NCBI RefSeq assembly: GCF_031081985.1
Contig: NZ_JARWSK010000002.1
Span: 186,001-250,000 of the forward strand
Origin: Komagataeibacter xylinus
GTDB taxonomy: Bacteria > Pseudomonadota > Alphaproteobacteria > Acetobacterales > Acetobacteraceae
Reading direction: 5' to 3'
DNA: 64,000 nt
The notes under the pieces are model-generated. The model ran no database searches, was not told the DNA's origin, and saw only the letters and a program-made list of their open reading frames with translations. The first letter of the stretch is position 1, and each line of letters starts with the position of its first letter. Positions 8,412-19,305 of this stretch are shown piece after piece. The translations under genes and the position numbers were made by a program.

Positions 8412-9044
8412 ACCCATACCTCACTCAGAACGGCATAGTTTTTAGGAAGGATTATTACAGAATTTGTTCTGGATGTTCTGATTTCACCAATTTGACTACG
8501 GGAGTATGACCAGATTTCTACGAAACGACTGATGCGATCCGCCTTGTTCTCCCCGGCTTGACCCTGAAGCACGATAATCCTCTTTCCCGGCGGAACGGAA
8601 AAGCATGACAGTCGTAGCCTCCGGCAGTCCATACGCCAATGCACGGACACTGGATGCATCCTGCCCTGACAAGCCAAGCCAAGCCATTCATTCATCACGT
8701 TTTATCCATAAACATTATTAACATCTCGAAATCAACCCTGATCTTATATGAAATATTTTTATGTGATCCTGCTGCCCTGCAGGCCACTTCCTTCATGGCA
8801 AAACGCTACCATGAAGCTGTGTTTCACCCGCATGGCAGCCAGACAAAAAACCGTTCGTTCCAGCTTGATCAAAAAAAAAATCCAGTCAAGCAAAGTGTTA
8901 AAAAATGTAGAGAAAAATCCGTTCACACCCGTGCGGGGCAGGCCGATCGGCAGCATATTACTTATTCGATATGAAACAGGCCACGCGCAACACAGGCGGC
9001 AACGGCCATGCCGCCCCCGTCGCTGGCTCCCTGCCCCAAAAGGC
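8412..9044. other. Long intergenic region upstream of tonB
   Basis: About 630 bp separate the tonB start from the end of the ScpA-like gene. The stretch 8690-8960 is clearly richer in A+T than its surroundings and includes a run of ten A's near 8874. It should contain the tonB promoter. No Fur palindrome, riboswitch, tRNA or convincing small gene is recognised; frames present here lack family likeness. Confidence 0.5.
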
Positions 9045-9863
9045 TCAGGCCGCGCCGTCGCGCACCACGTTGCCAAAGCGGGGCAGCGCATCGGGGCCGG
9101 GCTGATAGGCCAGCGCCTCGCCCTGCTTGACCATTTCGAGGCAGGCGGTGAACGTGCTGCTCCATGCCGAGCGCCGCTGCTCCACGCGCCGCGCGCCCTG
9201 CGCCGCCCCATGCCGGACGGAATCGGGCAGCATGCGGTCCAGCGGCACGGGTTTGCGTGCATGGGCCAGGCAGGCGCGCACCCGCACGCGCGCCTCCTCG
9301 ACCGAGAACAGGTCAAGCTGCACCGGGGCGTAAAAGGGCGCGGCCTCGGGCATGGCGCCCCAGTTGCCATCAAACACCGCAAGGCAACCCCACAGGAATT
9401 CGATCCGGTCCACTTCCCAGGCAGCCGATTCGTCACGCAAGGCAGGCTGCGCGCCGCCAAAGGCATGGACATCGCGCCCCAGTTGCGCGCGCGCCGCCAG
9501 CCATCCCGCCAGTTGCGCCGCCTGCTCGGCCGCGATCAGGCGCACACGCAGGTCCTGCGCCTCCTGCGCCGCCTGCTGCTGGCGCGGATCATCGGCGGGC
9601 AGCAAAAGCCGCGAGCGCAGCAGCAGCAGGCCCGACGCCATGACCGCCCACTGCGCCTTCATGCCCAGCGGCAGGGCGGCATGCGCCCGCGCCGCCTCGG
9701 CCAACTGGTCGATCAGGGCCACGATATCCAGCCGGGTCAGGTCAATTTCACGCGCATGGGCCAACTGCACCAGATGCGTCAGGTCCCCCTGATACGCATC
9801 GAGCATGATGACCGGCTCGGGGCCGGGCCGTGCGGGGTCGAACAGGTCGGGCTGGCCGGTCAT
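9045..9863 (-). CDS. ScpA-like kleisin (segregation and condensation protein A family)
   Basis: The protein is 272 residues. The N-terminal third reads as an ScpA kleisin: VIMLDAYQGDLTHLVQLAHAREIDLTRLDI resembles the 'FxGPLDLLLxLIxxxxLDIxxI' signature, and MASGLLLLRSRLLLP is the conserved helix that follows. The C-terminal part (GEALAYQPG..LPRFGNVV) is divergent. ScpA bridges SMC heads together with ScpB. Here no scpB or smc is present; instead the gene overlaps by 4 nt an Api92-like gene and follows a tyrosine recombinase. It could be the cell's only ScpA moved to a new context, or a paralogue with an accessory DNA role; the sequence does not decide. Confidence 0.7.
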   Translation of the reverse strand: MTGQPDLFDPARPGPEPVIMLDAYQGDLTHLVQLAHAREIDLTRLDIVALIDQLAEAARAHAALPLGMKAQWAVMASGLLLLRSRLLLPADDPRQQQAAQEAQDLRVRLIAAEQAAQLAGWLAARAQLGRDVHAFGGAQPALRDESAAWEVDRIEFLWGCLAVFDGNWGAMPEAAPFYAPVQLDLFSVEEARVRVRACLAHARKPVPLDRMLPDSVRHGAAQGARRVEQRRSAWSSTFTACLEMVKQGEALAYQPGPDALPRFGNVVRDGAA

Positions 9864-10567
9864 GTCAAAGGCCGCGCGGTCAGGCGGAAGGTCAGTTGGG
9901 GGTAGTGCTCCTCCATCCGCCGCACCACGGGCGCTGGCGTGCCGCCACGGGTGAAGAAGCCATACACCACGGCCCGATGCCCGCGCGGCAGCCGCCTGCC
10001 CGCCTTGCGCCCCGGCAGCGGCGCCACCTGGGCGGGCGCTTCGAGCACACCCCAGTTGGCCATGAGCCAGTCACGGGCATCGGGGTGGGTCGCGCCAAGG
10101 TGCAGGATGCGCTCGGGCACGGGCACCAGGCGGTTGAAATCCAGCGGGCAGGCGCCATCAGGGCGCAGGGCGAGGCGGGCATGACGCGCCTCCGCCGCCG
10201 CGCGGAACTGGCGGGCCAGGATGCGGCAGCCTTCCACCGACAGGCCGCCCCGGTCCTGACCGGGCCTGTTGGCGCCTATGGCCAGCGCGAACATGTCTTC
10301 TTCCACGCGCTCCGCATCGAACGGCCACGGAATCAGTCCCGGCCCGGCAGCTTCGGCAGCAAAGGCCGTCATGGCCGCATCAGACCCATGCACCAGAAGG
10401 TGCCATGCCTGCCAGGGCAGCGGCCCCGCAGGCGCGGGCCAGGCGGATAGTGGCCGCCGCCCCCGGCGCGCGGGCGGGCGGCGGGCCGGGGCAGCGGCCC
10501 CTTCTTCCTCGCGCGGGGCGGTGGCAGGCGGCAGGTCGGCCCAGGGCAGGCGCAGGGTTTCAGTCAT
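9860..10567 (-). CDS. Unknown protein with Api92/DUF1281-like C-terminal domain
   Basis: The protein is about 235 residues when started at the ATG at 10567 (MTETLRLPW), which overlaps the recombinase stop by 8 nt. The N-terminus is Pro/Arg/Ala-rich. The C-terminal half has the pattern of the ferredoxin-like domain of Api92-like proteins: MANWGVLEAP, then YGFFTRGGTPAPVVRRMEEH, then a final strand LTFRLTARPL (family pattern: NWGTKW..., F.T.WSPP.PV+..+...P.++F.L). Such domains are mostly carried by plasmids and phages and have no agreed function. Co-translation with a tyrosine recombinase and an ScpA-like gene is notable. The domain call is from memory of the pattern and is moderate. Confidence 0.55.
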   Translation of the reverse strand: MTETLRLPWADLPPATAPREEEGAAAPARRPPARRGRRPLSAWPAPAGPLPWQAWHLLVHGSDAAMTAFAAEAAGPGLIPWPFDAERVEEDMFALAIGANRPGQDRGGLSVEGCRILARQFRAAAEARHARLALRPDGACPLDFNRLVPVPERILHLGATHPDARDWLMANWGVLEAPAQVAPLPGRKAGRRLPRGHRAVVYGFFTRGGTPAPVVRRMEEHYPQLTFRLTARPLT

Positions 10568-11426
10568 GGGCAAGCAGTTCGGCATAGGGGCGCAGGGCGC
10601 GCGGATCGCGATAGCGGGTGCGCTGGCCCAGAGCCGTGGCATCCATGCCATGGCGCAGGGCCTCGACAATAAACCCCGCCCGCAACGCATGGGCGCTGAG
10701 CCGGGCCACGGTGGCGGGTGGTACTTCGGCCATCAGCGCCCGGCGTTGCAGGATGCGGGTCACGGCATAGGGGGTCAGCGCCCGGCCGCCCACGCGCTCC
10801 CCCTTGGAGATGGCGCGGAACAGCGGCCCGGTCTGCCGGTGCGCCACCTGCTGCCAGGCCGTAAAGGCTGCTGCCGGGCACAGCTCGCGCTCCTGCGCCA
10901 CAGGCAACGCAATGGTTGGGGCCTCATGGCCGTCGCGCACCGTCAGCATTACCGCCTGAGGGGTAAGGCGCACATCTTCCACCTGCAGGCCCACCAGTTC
11001 CGAACGACGCAGCGCACCCGCGAAGCCGAACAGCAGCAGGCAGCGATCACGCAGGCCGCGCACGCCGTCGGTGCAGCGTTCGGACATGGCGCGCAGCATG
11101 GCGGGCGTGACCACGGCGGAAGGCGGCGCGGGGCTGCGGGCCTGCTCCAGCATCTCGGCCAGCGCCGCGCGGATAAGCGGATGCGTGACATCCCACGCCA
11201 GACCATTGAAGCGGTGCATCTTGCCAATGGCGGCAAGGCGGCGGCGAATGGTGGCGGGGGCAAACCTGCCCAGACTGCGCAGGTAGGCCGCCACTCCATC
11301 AGGTGCTGCGGGAATGGGGGAAATCGCGTGTTCCGCGCACCACTGCGTAAAATGCACCCAGTCCGCCCGGTAGGCGCGCAGGGTGGCCGTGGCCTCCCGC
11401 GCGGGGGCCTCCTGTGGTGGGATCAT
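10560..11426 (-). CDS. Tyrosine recombinase/integrase-family protein
   Basis: The protein is about 288 residues. The N-terminal SAM-like core-binding domain (ATLRAYRADWVHFTQWC) is followed by a catalytic domain with Arg I in GALRRSELVGL (near residue 141), the HxxR box HALR (246-249) and a candidate nucleophile Tyr in LRPYAEL (near 281). The usual LGHxxxxTT histidine is replaced (LGQRTRYRD). ATG 11426 is chosen because AGGAAG lies upstream; GTG/ATG further up would overlap adenine deaminase. No att repeats or phage genes are seen beside it. It may be a domesticated recombinase; XerC/D-like function is unlikely because of the altered box. Confidence 0.8.
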   Translation of the reverse strand: MIPPQEAPAREATATLRAYRADWVHFTQWCAEHAISPIPAAPDGVAAYLRSLGRFAPATIRRRLAAIGKMHRFNGLAWDVTHPLIRAALAEMLEQARSPAPPSAVVTPAMLRAMSERCTDGVRGLRDRCLLLFGFAGALRRSELVGLQVEDVRLTPQAVMLTVRDGHEAPTIALPVAQERELCPAAAFTAWQQVAHRQTGPLFRAISKGERVGGRALTPYAVTRILQRRALMAEVPPATVARLSAHALRAGFIVEALRHGMDATALGQRTRYRDPRALRPYAELLAHD

Positions 11427-11448
11427 GGGCACTTCCTGCCGGGCCGGA

Positions 11449-13149
11449 TCAGACCAGTTCCATCCGGTTGACATCGACCATGCCGAAATCCGTGATCTTG
11501 AGGTGCGGGATCACGGGCAGCGGCAGGAAGGCCAGTTGCAGGAACGGCTCATCAAGCTGGCAGCCCAGGGCGCGGGCGGCGGCACGCAGCACCTCAAGCC
11601 GGTCGCGCACGGTCTCGAACGGCGCATCGCTCATCAGCCCGGCCACGGGCAGCGGCATGTCGGCCACCACCGCGCCATCGCGCACCACCACAAAGCCGCC
11701 GCCGGTCTTTTCCAGATGGTTGACCGCCAGCGCCATGTCGGCATCGTTCATGCCCACCACGCATATATTATGGCTGTCATGCCCCACGGATGAGGCCAGC
11801 GCCCCGCCAGACAGCCCGAAGCCCTTAACGAAGCCCCGGCCGATATTGTCGTTATGCCCATGCCGCGCCACCACGCAGATGCGCGCGATGTCCTGCGCCC
11901 CGTCAGGCTGCACGATGCCATCCACCACCGGCAGGTCGGCATGCAGGAAGGGTGTGATGATCTGGCCGGGCAGCAGACCGATCACGGGGCGCTGCGTGCC
12001 GCTGCCCCTTATTTCCATGTCCGCCGCACTGACCGGGGCGGGCAGGCTGATGCTCTCCAGCCCCACGGGGGCAATGACCTCACGGGCGGCAAACAGCGCG
12101 TCATTCACCAGACGGCCCGCGCTGATCACGTCCGACACGCGGCATTCACGCAGGTCATCAAGCAGCACGATATCGGCACGCTTGCCGGGCGCGATCATGC
12201 CGCGATCCCGCAGGCCAAAGGCGTTGGCCGCACTGAGCGAGGCGCTGCGATAGGCAGCCAGCGGCTCGACGCCCAGCGAGATGGCCAGGCGGATCAGGTA
12301 GTCCAGATGGCCTTCATGCGCGATTTCCAGCGGGTTGCGGTCATCGGTGCAGAAGGCGAAGAACGGCGACGTAACCGGGTTGAGCAGCGGCACCAGTGCA
12401 CGCAGGTCCTTGCACACCGAACCTTCGCGGATCAGCACCATCATGCCCTTGCGCACCTTCTCCAGCGCCTCTTCGGCCGTGGTGGCCTCGTGGTCGGTGG
12501 TGATGCCTGCGCTCAGGTAGCCATTGAGTTTGCGCCCGCGCAGCAGCGGGGCATGGCCATCAATATGGCCACCGGCAAAGGCTTCCAGCTTTTCCATACA
12601 GACCGGGTCGCCATTGAGCACGCCGGGGATGTTCATGAACTCGGCCAGGCCAATCACCTTGGGGTGGTCGCGATAGGCCAGCAGGTCGGCAGCGCCAAGC
12701 GTGGCGCCCGAGGTTTCAAGGTGGGTGGACGGCACGCAGCTTGACAGGTTGACCCGCAGGTCCATGACCGTGCGCAGCGCGGCTTCGGTAAAGTAATCCA
12801 GCGCCGGGCGGCCCAGCACGTTGGCCATCTCGTGCGGGTCGCATATGGCGGTGGTCACGCCGTGGGGCAGCACGCAGCGATCGAACTCGAAGGGCGTGAT
12901 GAGCGAGGATTCGACATGCAGGTGCGTATCGATGAAACCGGGCACGGCAATGCGGCCATGCCCCTCGATCACGTTCGTGCCCTCATAGTGGTCGAGCGTA
13001 CCGACAATGGTATCGCCACAGATGGCGATGTCGGTTGGCAGCAGTTCCCCTGTCACCAGATCGAACAGGCGCACATTGCGGATGACGGTATCGGCCACCA
13101 TGCGCCCGCTACCCTGTGCAATCCGGCTGGAAATCGTGCTTGCTGCCAT
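11449..13149 (-). CDS. ade: Adenine deaminase
   Basis: The protein is about 566 residues, close to the usual 560-590. It belongs to the amidohydrolase superfamily: an N-terminal composite domain ([16 protein letters not shown]), the metal motif [12 protein letters not shown], an [12 protein letters not shown] segment typical of adenine deaminase, FCTDDRNP with the metal Asp, and the C-terminal domain with [13 protein letters not shown]. It deaminates adenine to hypoxanthine in purine salvage. ATG 13149 (MAASTIS) is taken over 13167 or 13221 because it follows a purine-rich GCGGGACAGG and matches family length. The recombinase starts 22 bp beyond its stop on the same strand, so the two may share a transcript. 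Confidence 0.93.
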   Translation of the reverse strand: MAASTISSRIAQGSGRMVADTVIRNVRLFDLVTGELLPTDIAICGDTIVGTLDHYEGTNVIEGHGRIAVPGFIDTHLHVESSLITPFEFDRCVLPHGVTTAICDPHEMANVLGRPALDYFTEAALRTVMDLRVNLSSCVPSTHLETSGATLGAADLLAYRDHPKVIGLAEFMNIPGVLNGDPVCMEKLEAFAGGHIDGHAPLLRGRKLNGYLSAGITTDHEATTAEEALEKVRKGMMVLIREGSVCKDLRALVPLLNPVTSPFFAFCTDDRNPLEIAHEGHLDYLIRLAISLGVEPLAAYRSASLSAANAFGLRDRGMIAPGKRADIVLLDDLRECRVSDVISAGRLVNDALFAAREVIAPVGLESISLPAPVSAADMEIRGSGTQRPVIGLLPGQIITPFLHADLPVVDGIVQPDGAQDIARICVVARHGHNDNIGRGFVKGFGLSGGALASSVGHDSHNICVVGMNDADMALAVNHLEKTGGGFVVVRDGAVVADMPLPVAGLMSDAPFETVRDRLEVLRAAARALGCQLDEPFLQLAFLPLPVIPHLKITDFGMVDVNRMELV

Positions 13150-13299
13150 CCTGTCCCGCTTCCCCATAAAAATGATGCCTGCCTGCACTCTATCACAACG
13201 GCGCGGCTGGCAAATCGGCACACGAATTCTTTTTCAGGCCCTGCGCCCCGCGCGCCCCTGCATGATTGACAAGACAGGCGCGATTGATGATCCTGACCG

Positions 13300-15385
<2,086 letters not shown>

Positions 15386-15391
15386 ACAGAT

Positions 15392-15454
15392 GGTTCCGGA
15401 TGCCGCCTTTTTTCAAAAAGGCGGCATTCCTTGAAGCTCTTTGAAGAAAACTTC
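15392..15454 (-). repeat. Two-hairpin intergenic repeat, copy 2
   Basis: It holds the GCCGCCTTTTTT/AAAAAGGCGGC hairpin and a degraded GAAGC hairpin, ending GAAAACTTC. It is in reverse orientation relative to copy 1 and lies between the convergent ends of thiC and the lipoprotein gene. The left outer arm is weak. Confidence 0.75.
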
Positions 15455-15464
15455 TATCGGCATT

Positions 15465-16040
15465 CTACCACAGGGATGGTGGATGCCGCCATGAAGGTGG
15501 CCAGTTCCAGCGATGCTGCAAGGTAACATGAGCGGTCTGGCCAGCCTGCGTGCTGACCGCACTGACCGCCACATCACCGGGATCGCTGCCGATCATGGTC
15601 ACGACATACCACGCACCGGCAGGCAGATCGCCAAATGTGAAATGCCCGTCAGGTCCGCAGGTCAGGTGCCGCACGTTCTGTGCCACATCGGCAGGCGCAA
15701 GGGTTGTATTCGTCAGGGTATTGTAGCGGAACATGTTGTCCACCGCCCGGTCAAACGGGGCACCCTGCGGCATGAGCAGCACGTCATGACCCGCACAGGT
15801 GAACAGCGCGCCCTTGCCCGTACTGTACCGGATCAGCCCCCCATGCCCGTTTGGCACGCTGGCATGCCTGAAGACCTGCCGGTAGGCATAACCGGCCAGT
15901 TGCGCCGTGCCCGGCGCGCGTGACCATGTCGTATCAGCCGGCACGGCTTTCGGTTTCGCATGGCCCGTGCAGGCGGCAGACAGCAACAGAATACAGAATG
16001 CGGAAATCCTTATGGCCGGGGTCAATCTGTTGCCTGTCAT
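15465..16040 (-). CDS. Putative lipoprotein of unknown function
   Basis: The protein is 191 residues with a lipoprotein signal: basic N-terminus, a hydrophobic core (FCILLLSAA) and lipobox Cys at residue 24 (LSAAC-TG). The C-terminal half (GPDGHFTFGDLPAGAWYVVTM) resembles the beta-sandwich of carboxypeptidase-regulatory-like domains, in which 'GxFxFxxLPAGxY' is typical. Two Cys (in FTCAGHD and LTCGPDG) may form a disulfide. It is expected to be membrane-anchored on the periplasmic side. No neighbour suggests a function, and no family name is recognised with confidence. Confidence 0.7.
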   Translation of the reverse strand: MTGNRLTPAIRISAFCILLLSAACTGHAKPKAVPADTTWSRAPGTAQLAGYAYRQVFRHASVPNGHGGLIRYSTGKGALFTCAGHDVLLMPQGAPFDRAVDNMFRYNTLTNTTLAPADVAQNVRHLTCGPDGHFTFGDLPAGAWYVVTMIGSDPGDVAVSAVSTQAGQTAHVTLQHRWNWPPSWRHPPSLW

Positions 16041-16093
16041 GAATCAGGGTACCGGGAATTGTCTGTTTTAAAAATATTCACCACAAACCCGGA

Positions 16094-16276
16094 TCATTTC
16101 CTGCCCAAAATTTTCATGCAATGTTCCAGCTTTTCAATGCAGTCCTGTATGGAACGCCTTTGCCAGGGCCAGACTTTCCCTGATCCTGTAAGTCGTCTCG
16201 CGCAGGGGGTAATCGGTTCCCACAGGACCGCCTCGATCTCCTGATCCATCATGTCACGCGGGCCTTCATAGATCAT
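16094..16276 (-). CDS. Possible small protein, 60 residues
   Basis: A short minus-strand frame starting MIYEGPRDMMDQEIEAVL and ending CMKILGRK occupies an otherwise empty gap just after the 16323-16715 gene. It is charged, with a plausible helix at its end (SIQDCIEKLEHCMKIL). The ribosome-binding site is weak (GGAAACC) and no family is recognised. It could equally be non-coding 3' sequence. Confidence 0.3.
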   Translation of the reverse strand: MIYEGPRDMMDQEIEAVLWEPITPCARRLTGSGKVWPWQRRSIQDCIEKLEHCMKILGRK

Positions 16277-16322
16277 TTTTTGAGGTTTCCGGTCTGGATC
16301 GGGAACAATCAGGGGCGCGGAC

Positions 16323-16715
16323 TCAATCGACCAGGGCTTCGGCCTCACGCCGCACGGCGGTTGCAGCACCCTTGCGGCGCGACATGCGGAATCCGCCTGA
16401 CCATGACCCGGCAATCCGCCACTCCCCCTCAATTTCGGTGCTATCGGCATTGAGCAGGCCGGTATAGAGCACCGGGTGCTGGCGGTTCCCGCTGCCGTCA
16501 TAGGTTTTGGTAAAGCGCACGGTCACGCCATGGCGCTGGCCCTGCACGGTGGCGATGAAACATGCTTCCGCCTGCGGCGCGCGTTCCGTGACCGTGCCGC
16601 CCAGCATGGCCCCCGCCTCAAACAGCGATGCGGAAAACGACTCCGGTGGCAGCGCATGGGGGTAGCTGAACTGCCCCTCCCACTGGCCTGTCACATCCAG
16701 CCGGTTCGCATCCAT
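16323..16715 (-). CDS. Small beta-rich protein of unknown function
   Basis: The protein is 130 residues. The start VTGQWEGQFSYP with alternating polar and hydrophobic strands (FSASLFEAGAMLGGTVTE, ACFIATVQG, GVTVRFTKTY, GEWRIAGSWSGGFRMSR) suggests a small calycin-like barrel; the 'GxW' opening is a lipocalin or avidin-type feature. There is no signal peptide, so it is probably cytoplasmic. No catalytic motif stands out. It sits alone between the lipoprotein gene and the terminator of ilvE, and I do not recognise a named family. Confidence 0.65.
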   Translation of the reverse strand: MDANRLDVTGQWEGQFSYPHALPPESFSASLFEAGAMLGGTVTERAPQAEACFIATVQGQRHGVTVRFTKTYDGSGNRQHPVLYTGLLNADSTEIEGEWRIAGSWSGGFRMSRRKGAATAVRREAEALVD

Positions 16716-16774
16716 CGTCTCTGGCCTCCAGCCCTTCTGCCGCCCGTAGCAGCTTCATGTGAATCAACTTCAAT

Positions 16775-16807
16775 AAAAAACGGGCCATGCCTTATGGCAT
16801 GACCCGT
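16775..16807 (-). terminator. Terminator of ilvE
   Basis: Arms ACGGGxCATGCC and GGCATGxCCCGT with loop TTAT. On the minus strand the hairpin is followed by TTTTTTATTG. It lies about 100 bp past the ilvE stop, beyond repeat copy 3. Confidence 0.8.
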
Positions 16808-16850
16808 CTGTTTAATGCCAATGACCAAACCCGGGCACTCAGCAGAAATA

Positions 16851-16898
16851 AAAGTTTTCGGATGCCGCTTTGTGAAAAAAGCTTCACCAGAAACTTTT
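16851..16898 (-). repeat. Two-hairpin intergenic repeat, copy 3 (internally deleted)
   Basis: Both outer arms (AAAGTTTTCGG and CCAGAAACTTT) are kept, but the inside is collapsed to one arm of each hairpin (GCCGC and GAAAAAAGCTTC). It lies just past the ilvE stop. This is the only copy in which the interior has been deleted. Confidence 0.75.
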
Positions 16899-16905
16899 GC
16901 TCCTG

Positions 16906-17997
16906 TCAGATGACCTTTTCCACCCAGCCATGGGTGTCGGGCGCCGTGCCGCGCTGGATGCCGATCAGGGCATTGCGCAGCTTTGCCGTTACCGGGCCAA
17001 TGCCCGCGCCATCGCCAATCACCGCCTCGCCCTTGTGGCTGCGGAAGCGCCCGATGGGCGAGACCACCGCCGCCGTGCCGCAGGCAAACACTTCCTTCAG
17101 GCGGCCCGAGGCGGCATCGGCATAAAGCTGGTCGATGGCATAGGGCTCCTCGCGCACGGTCAGGCCCATCTCACGCGCCAGGGTGAGCAACGAATCGCGG
17201 GTGATGCCGCGCAGGATGGTGCCGGTCAGCGGCGGGGTGGCAACCGAGCCGTCATCGAACACGAAGAACACGTTCATGCCGCCCATTTCCTCGATCCAGC
17301 GGCGCTCCACCGCATCAAGGAACAGCACCTGCGCGCAGCCATGGCCCTTGGCTTCCTGCTGAGCCAGCAGGCTTGCGGCATAATTGCCGCCGCACTTGGC
17401 CTCGCCCGTGCCGCCGGGGGCGGCGCGACAGAAATCGGACACCCACACGCTCACCGCTTCCGCCCCGAAATACGCCCCCACGGGCGAGGCAATGACCATG
17501 AACAGATATTCCGACGCGGGCTTGACGCCAAGGAACGTCTCGCTCGCAATCATGTAGGGGCGGATGTACAGGCTTTCATCGGGCTTGCCCGGCACCCAGG
17601 CATGGTCCACGCGCACGAGCTGGCGCACGGCCTCGACAAACATGTCTTCGGGCAGTTCGGCCATGGCAAGGCGTGCGGCTGATTTGCGGAAACGCGCGGC
17701 ATTGGCCTGCGGGCGGAACAGGGTGATGCCCCCGTCCGCCGTGCGGTAGGCTTTCATGCCCTCGAAAATTTCCTGCGCGTAGTGCAGCACGGCCGCTGCC
17801 GGGTCGAGGGTGAGCGGCGCATAAGGCTGTACGCGGGCATCATGCCACCCCTTGCCTTCCTGATAGCGGATCACGACCATGTTGTCGGTAAAGACACGCC
17901 CGAAACCGGGATTGGCCAGAATTTCCGCCCGGCGCGCGGGCGATACCGGGTTCGCGGAGGGTGAAAGCGTGAAGGGAAGGGAAGTGGCGCTGTCCAT
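16906..17997 (-). CDS. ilvE: Branched-chain amino acid aminotransferase
   Basis: The protein is about 363 residues, the length of class IV PLP enzymes of the longer BCAT type. Motifs are YAQEIFEGMKAYR, LYIRPYMIASE, KCGGNYAASLLAQQEAKG carrying the PLP lysine, EEMGGMNVFFVF, and a GTAAVVSPIG ending. It transfers amino groups between glutamate and Val, Leu or Ile. ATG 17997 (MDSATSLPF) is preferred over an upstream ATG at 18036 because AGAGAAA precedes it and it gives the usual family start. It is monocistronic with a distal terminator. Confidence 0.95.
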   Translation of the reverse strand: MDSATSLPFTLSPSANPVSPARRAEILANPGFGRVFTDNMVVIRYQEGKGWHDARVQPYAPLTLDPAAAVLHYAQEIFEGMKAYRTADGGITLFRPQANAARFRKSAARLAMAELPEDMFVEAVRQLVRVDHAWVPGKPDESLYIRPYMIASETFLGVKPASEYLFMVIASPVGAYFGAEAVSVWVSDFCRAAPGGTGEAKCGGNYAASLLAQQEAKGHGCAQVLFLDAVERRWIEEMGGMNVFFVFDDGSVATPPLTGTILRGITRDSLLTLAREMGLTVREEPYAIDQLYADAASGRLKEVFACGTAAVVSPIGRFRSHKGEAVIGDGAGIGPVTAKLRNALIGIQRGTAPDTHGWVEKVI

Positions 17998-18138
17998 AGC
18001 CGTTATTTCTCTTTCATCATGGCGCTGGCGCGCCATACGGAGCGCGCCCCTGCCCGCCTCAAGCCGCGGGCAACCACATCAGAAGTTCACCAGAACATTG
18101 CGCCGGTCAACCCCGCCCTGTGCGCATGACCCCTGCTT

Positions 18139-18990
18139 TTACGCCTTGCCCAGCACAAAACCCAAGGCGCGCAGGGTGGCGGGCAGGTGCTCGCGGCCAT
18201 GAAGTGCCGCCACATCACCAAGCCGCGCCACCACGCTCTCGCTCCAGCCCCGCGCGCCCGTGCGGCTGGCCTCAAGGCAGGCATCATAAGCCTTGATGCT
18301 GGCATCATCGGTAGCAGTGGCGGGGTTGTAGCGTTCTTCATGTAGCACCGCAGCCTGCGGCAGGCGCGGCTTGATGGCGGTGGGGCGGGCGCGGTCGGGG
18401 TAGCCCACGCTCATGCCAAACAGCGCGAATGTTCTGGGCGGCAGGCCAAGCTCGGCGGCAATGGCCTCGGGCTGGTTGCGCACGGCGCCCACGTACACGA
18501 TTCCCAACCCGTAGGATTCAAATGTCGCCGCCGCATTCTGCCCTGCCAGCGCCGTATCCACCACGCCGCCCAGAAATGTATCGAGGCAGTCCAGCCCCGG
18601 CAGTGTGTGGCCCTGCGCGTGGCCCACATGCTCAAGGCGCGACAGATCCACCACCCACGCAAGGAATAGCGGCGCCTGCGCGATGAAAGCCTGATCGCCC
18701 GCAATCTTGGCCAGCCGGGCGCGGCGCGCGGGGTCGCGCACGGCAATCACGCTCCACGCCTGCAGGTTGCATGAACTCGAGGCCGACTGGGCGGCGGCAA
18801 TCGCCGCCTCCACCACGCCTGCGGGCAGGGGGGCGGGGCTGAAATGCCGCACGGAGCGATGCGCCATAAGGCTGCGCGCCACCGGGCTTTCGGGCAGCGG
18901 CTGCGCAGGCGGCTTCGTGCCATAACGGGCCTGCCACAGCGCGTTCATGGAGGACTGGGCGGAAAAGGAAGTAACGGGACTGTCGGACAT
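18139..18990 (-). CDS. NfsA-like NAD(P)H-dependent flavin oxidoreductase (nitroreductase family)
   Basis: The protein is about 283 residues. It has the FMN nitroreductase fold: MAHRSVRHFSPAPLP with FMN-binding Arg/Ser residues, SASSSCNLQAWSVIAV, FESYGLGIVYVGAVRNQP and the NfsA/Frp-type segment LFGMSVGYPDRARPTAIKPRLP. Members reduce nitroaromatics or quinones, or supply reduced flavin, using NADPH. ATG 18990 (MSDSPVTSF) is chosen because AGGAGG lies 7 nt upstream. It neighbours another reductase gene (AcuI-like) on the opposite strand. The physiological substrate is unknown. Confidence 0.88.
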   Translation of the reverse strand: MSDSPVTSFSAQSSMNALWQARYGTKPPAQPLPESPVARSLMAHRSVRHFSPAPLPAGVVEAAIAAAQSASSSCNLQAWSVIAVRDPARRARLAKIAGDQAFIAQAPLFLAWVVDLSRLEHVGHAQGHTLPGLDCLDTFLGGVVDTALAGQNAAATFESYGLGIVYVGAVRNQPEAIAAELGLPPRTFALFGMSVGYPDRARPTAIKPRLPQAAVLHEERYNPATATDDASIKAYDACLEASRTGARGWSESVVARLGDVAALHGREHLPATLRALGFVLGKA

Positions 18991-19305
18991 AGGCATGCCT
19001 CCTGCCTGTGCAATGCTGGCTGAAAAAGCAGCACACCACAGCGCAACAGGCACAGGTAGCGGGGCGATCTCACACCTGCCCTGCGCATTTTCATGCCACG
19101 GGCTGGCGCATGGCCTCCATGCGCCAACCGCCCGTTTATGCACGGCCCGATTTCTTGAAAATTCGTTTTCAGATCAGTTACTTATCGCAATCCGTCCATC
19201 ACGTTCATGCGAAGTCACACGGCTGTAAATAGCGAAGACCCGCCTCAAGGGCGCATGAAGGCCCCCACACCCCTGTTCTCACCCCCTGCAAGGAAACCCG
19301 TCCGC

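Noticed and set aside
8408-8698. 96-residue minus-strand frame upstream of tonB
   Set aside because: Composition is not coding-like, it overlaps the tonB start and has no motif; the region more likely holds the tonB promoter.
10568-10690. Longer start for the Api92-like gene at 10690
   Set aside because: The added residues are antisense-like and lie within the recombinase gene; the ATG at 10567 gives a normal 8-nt overlap.
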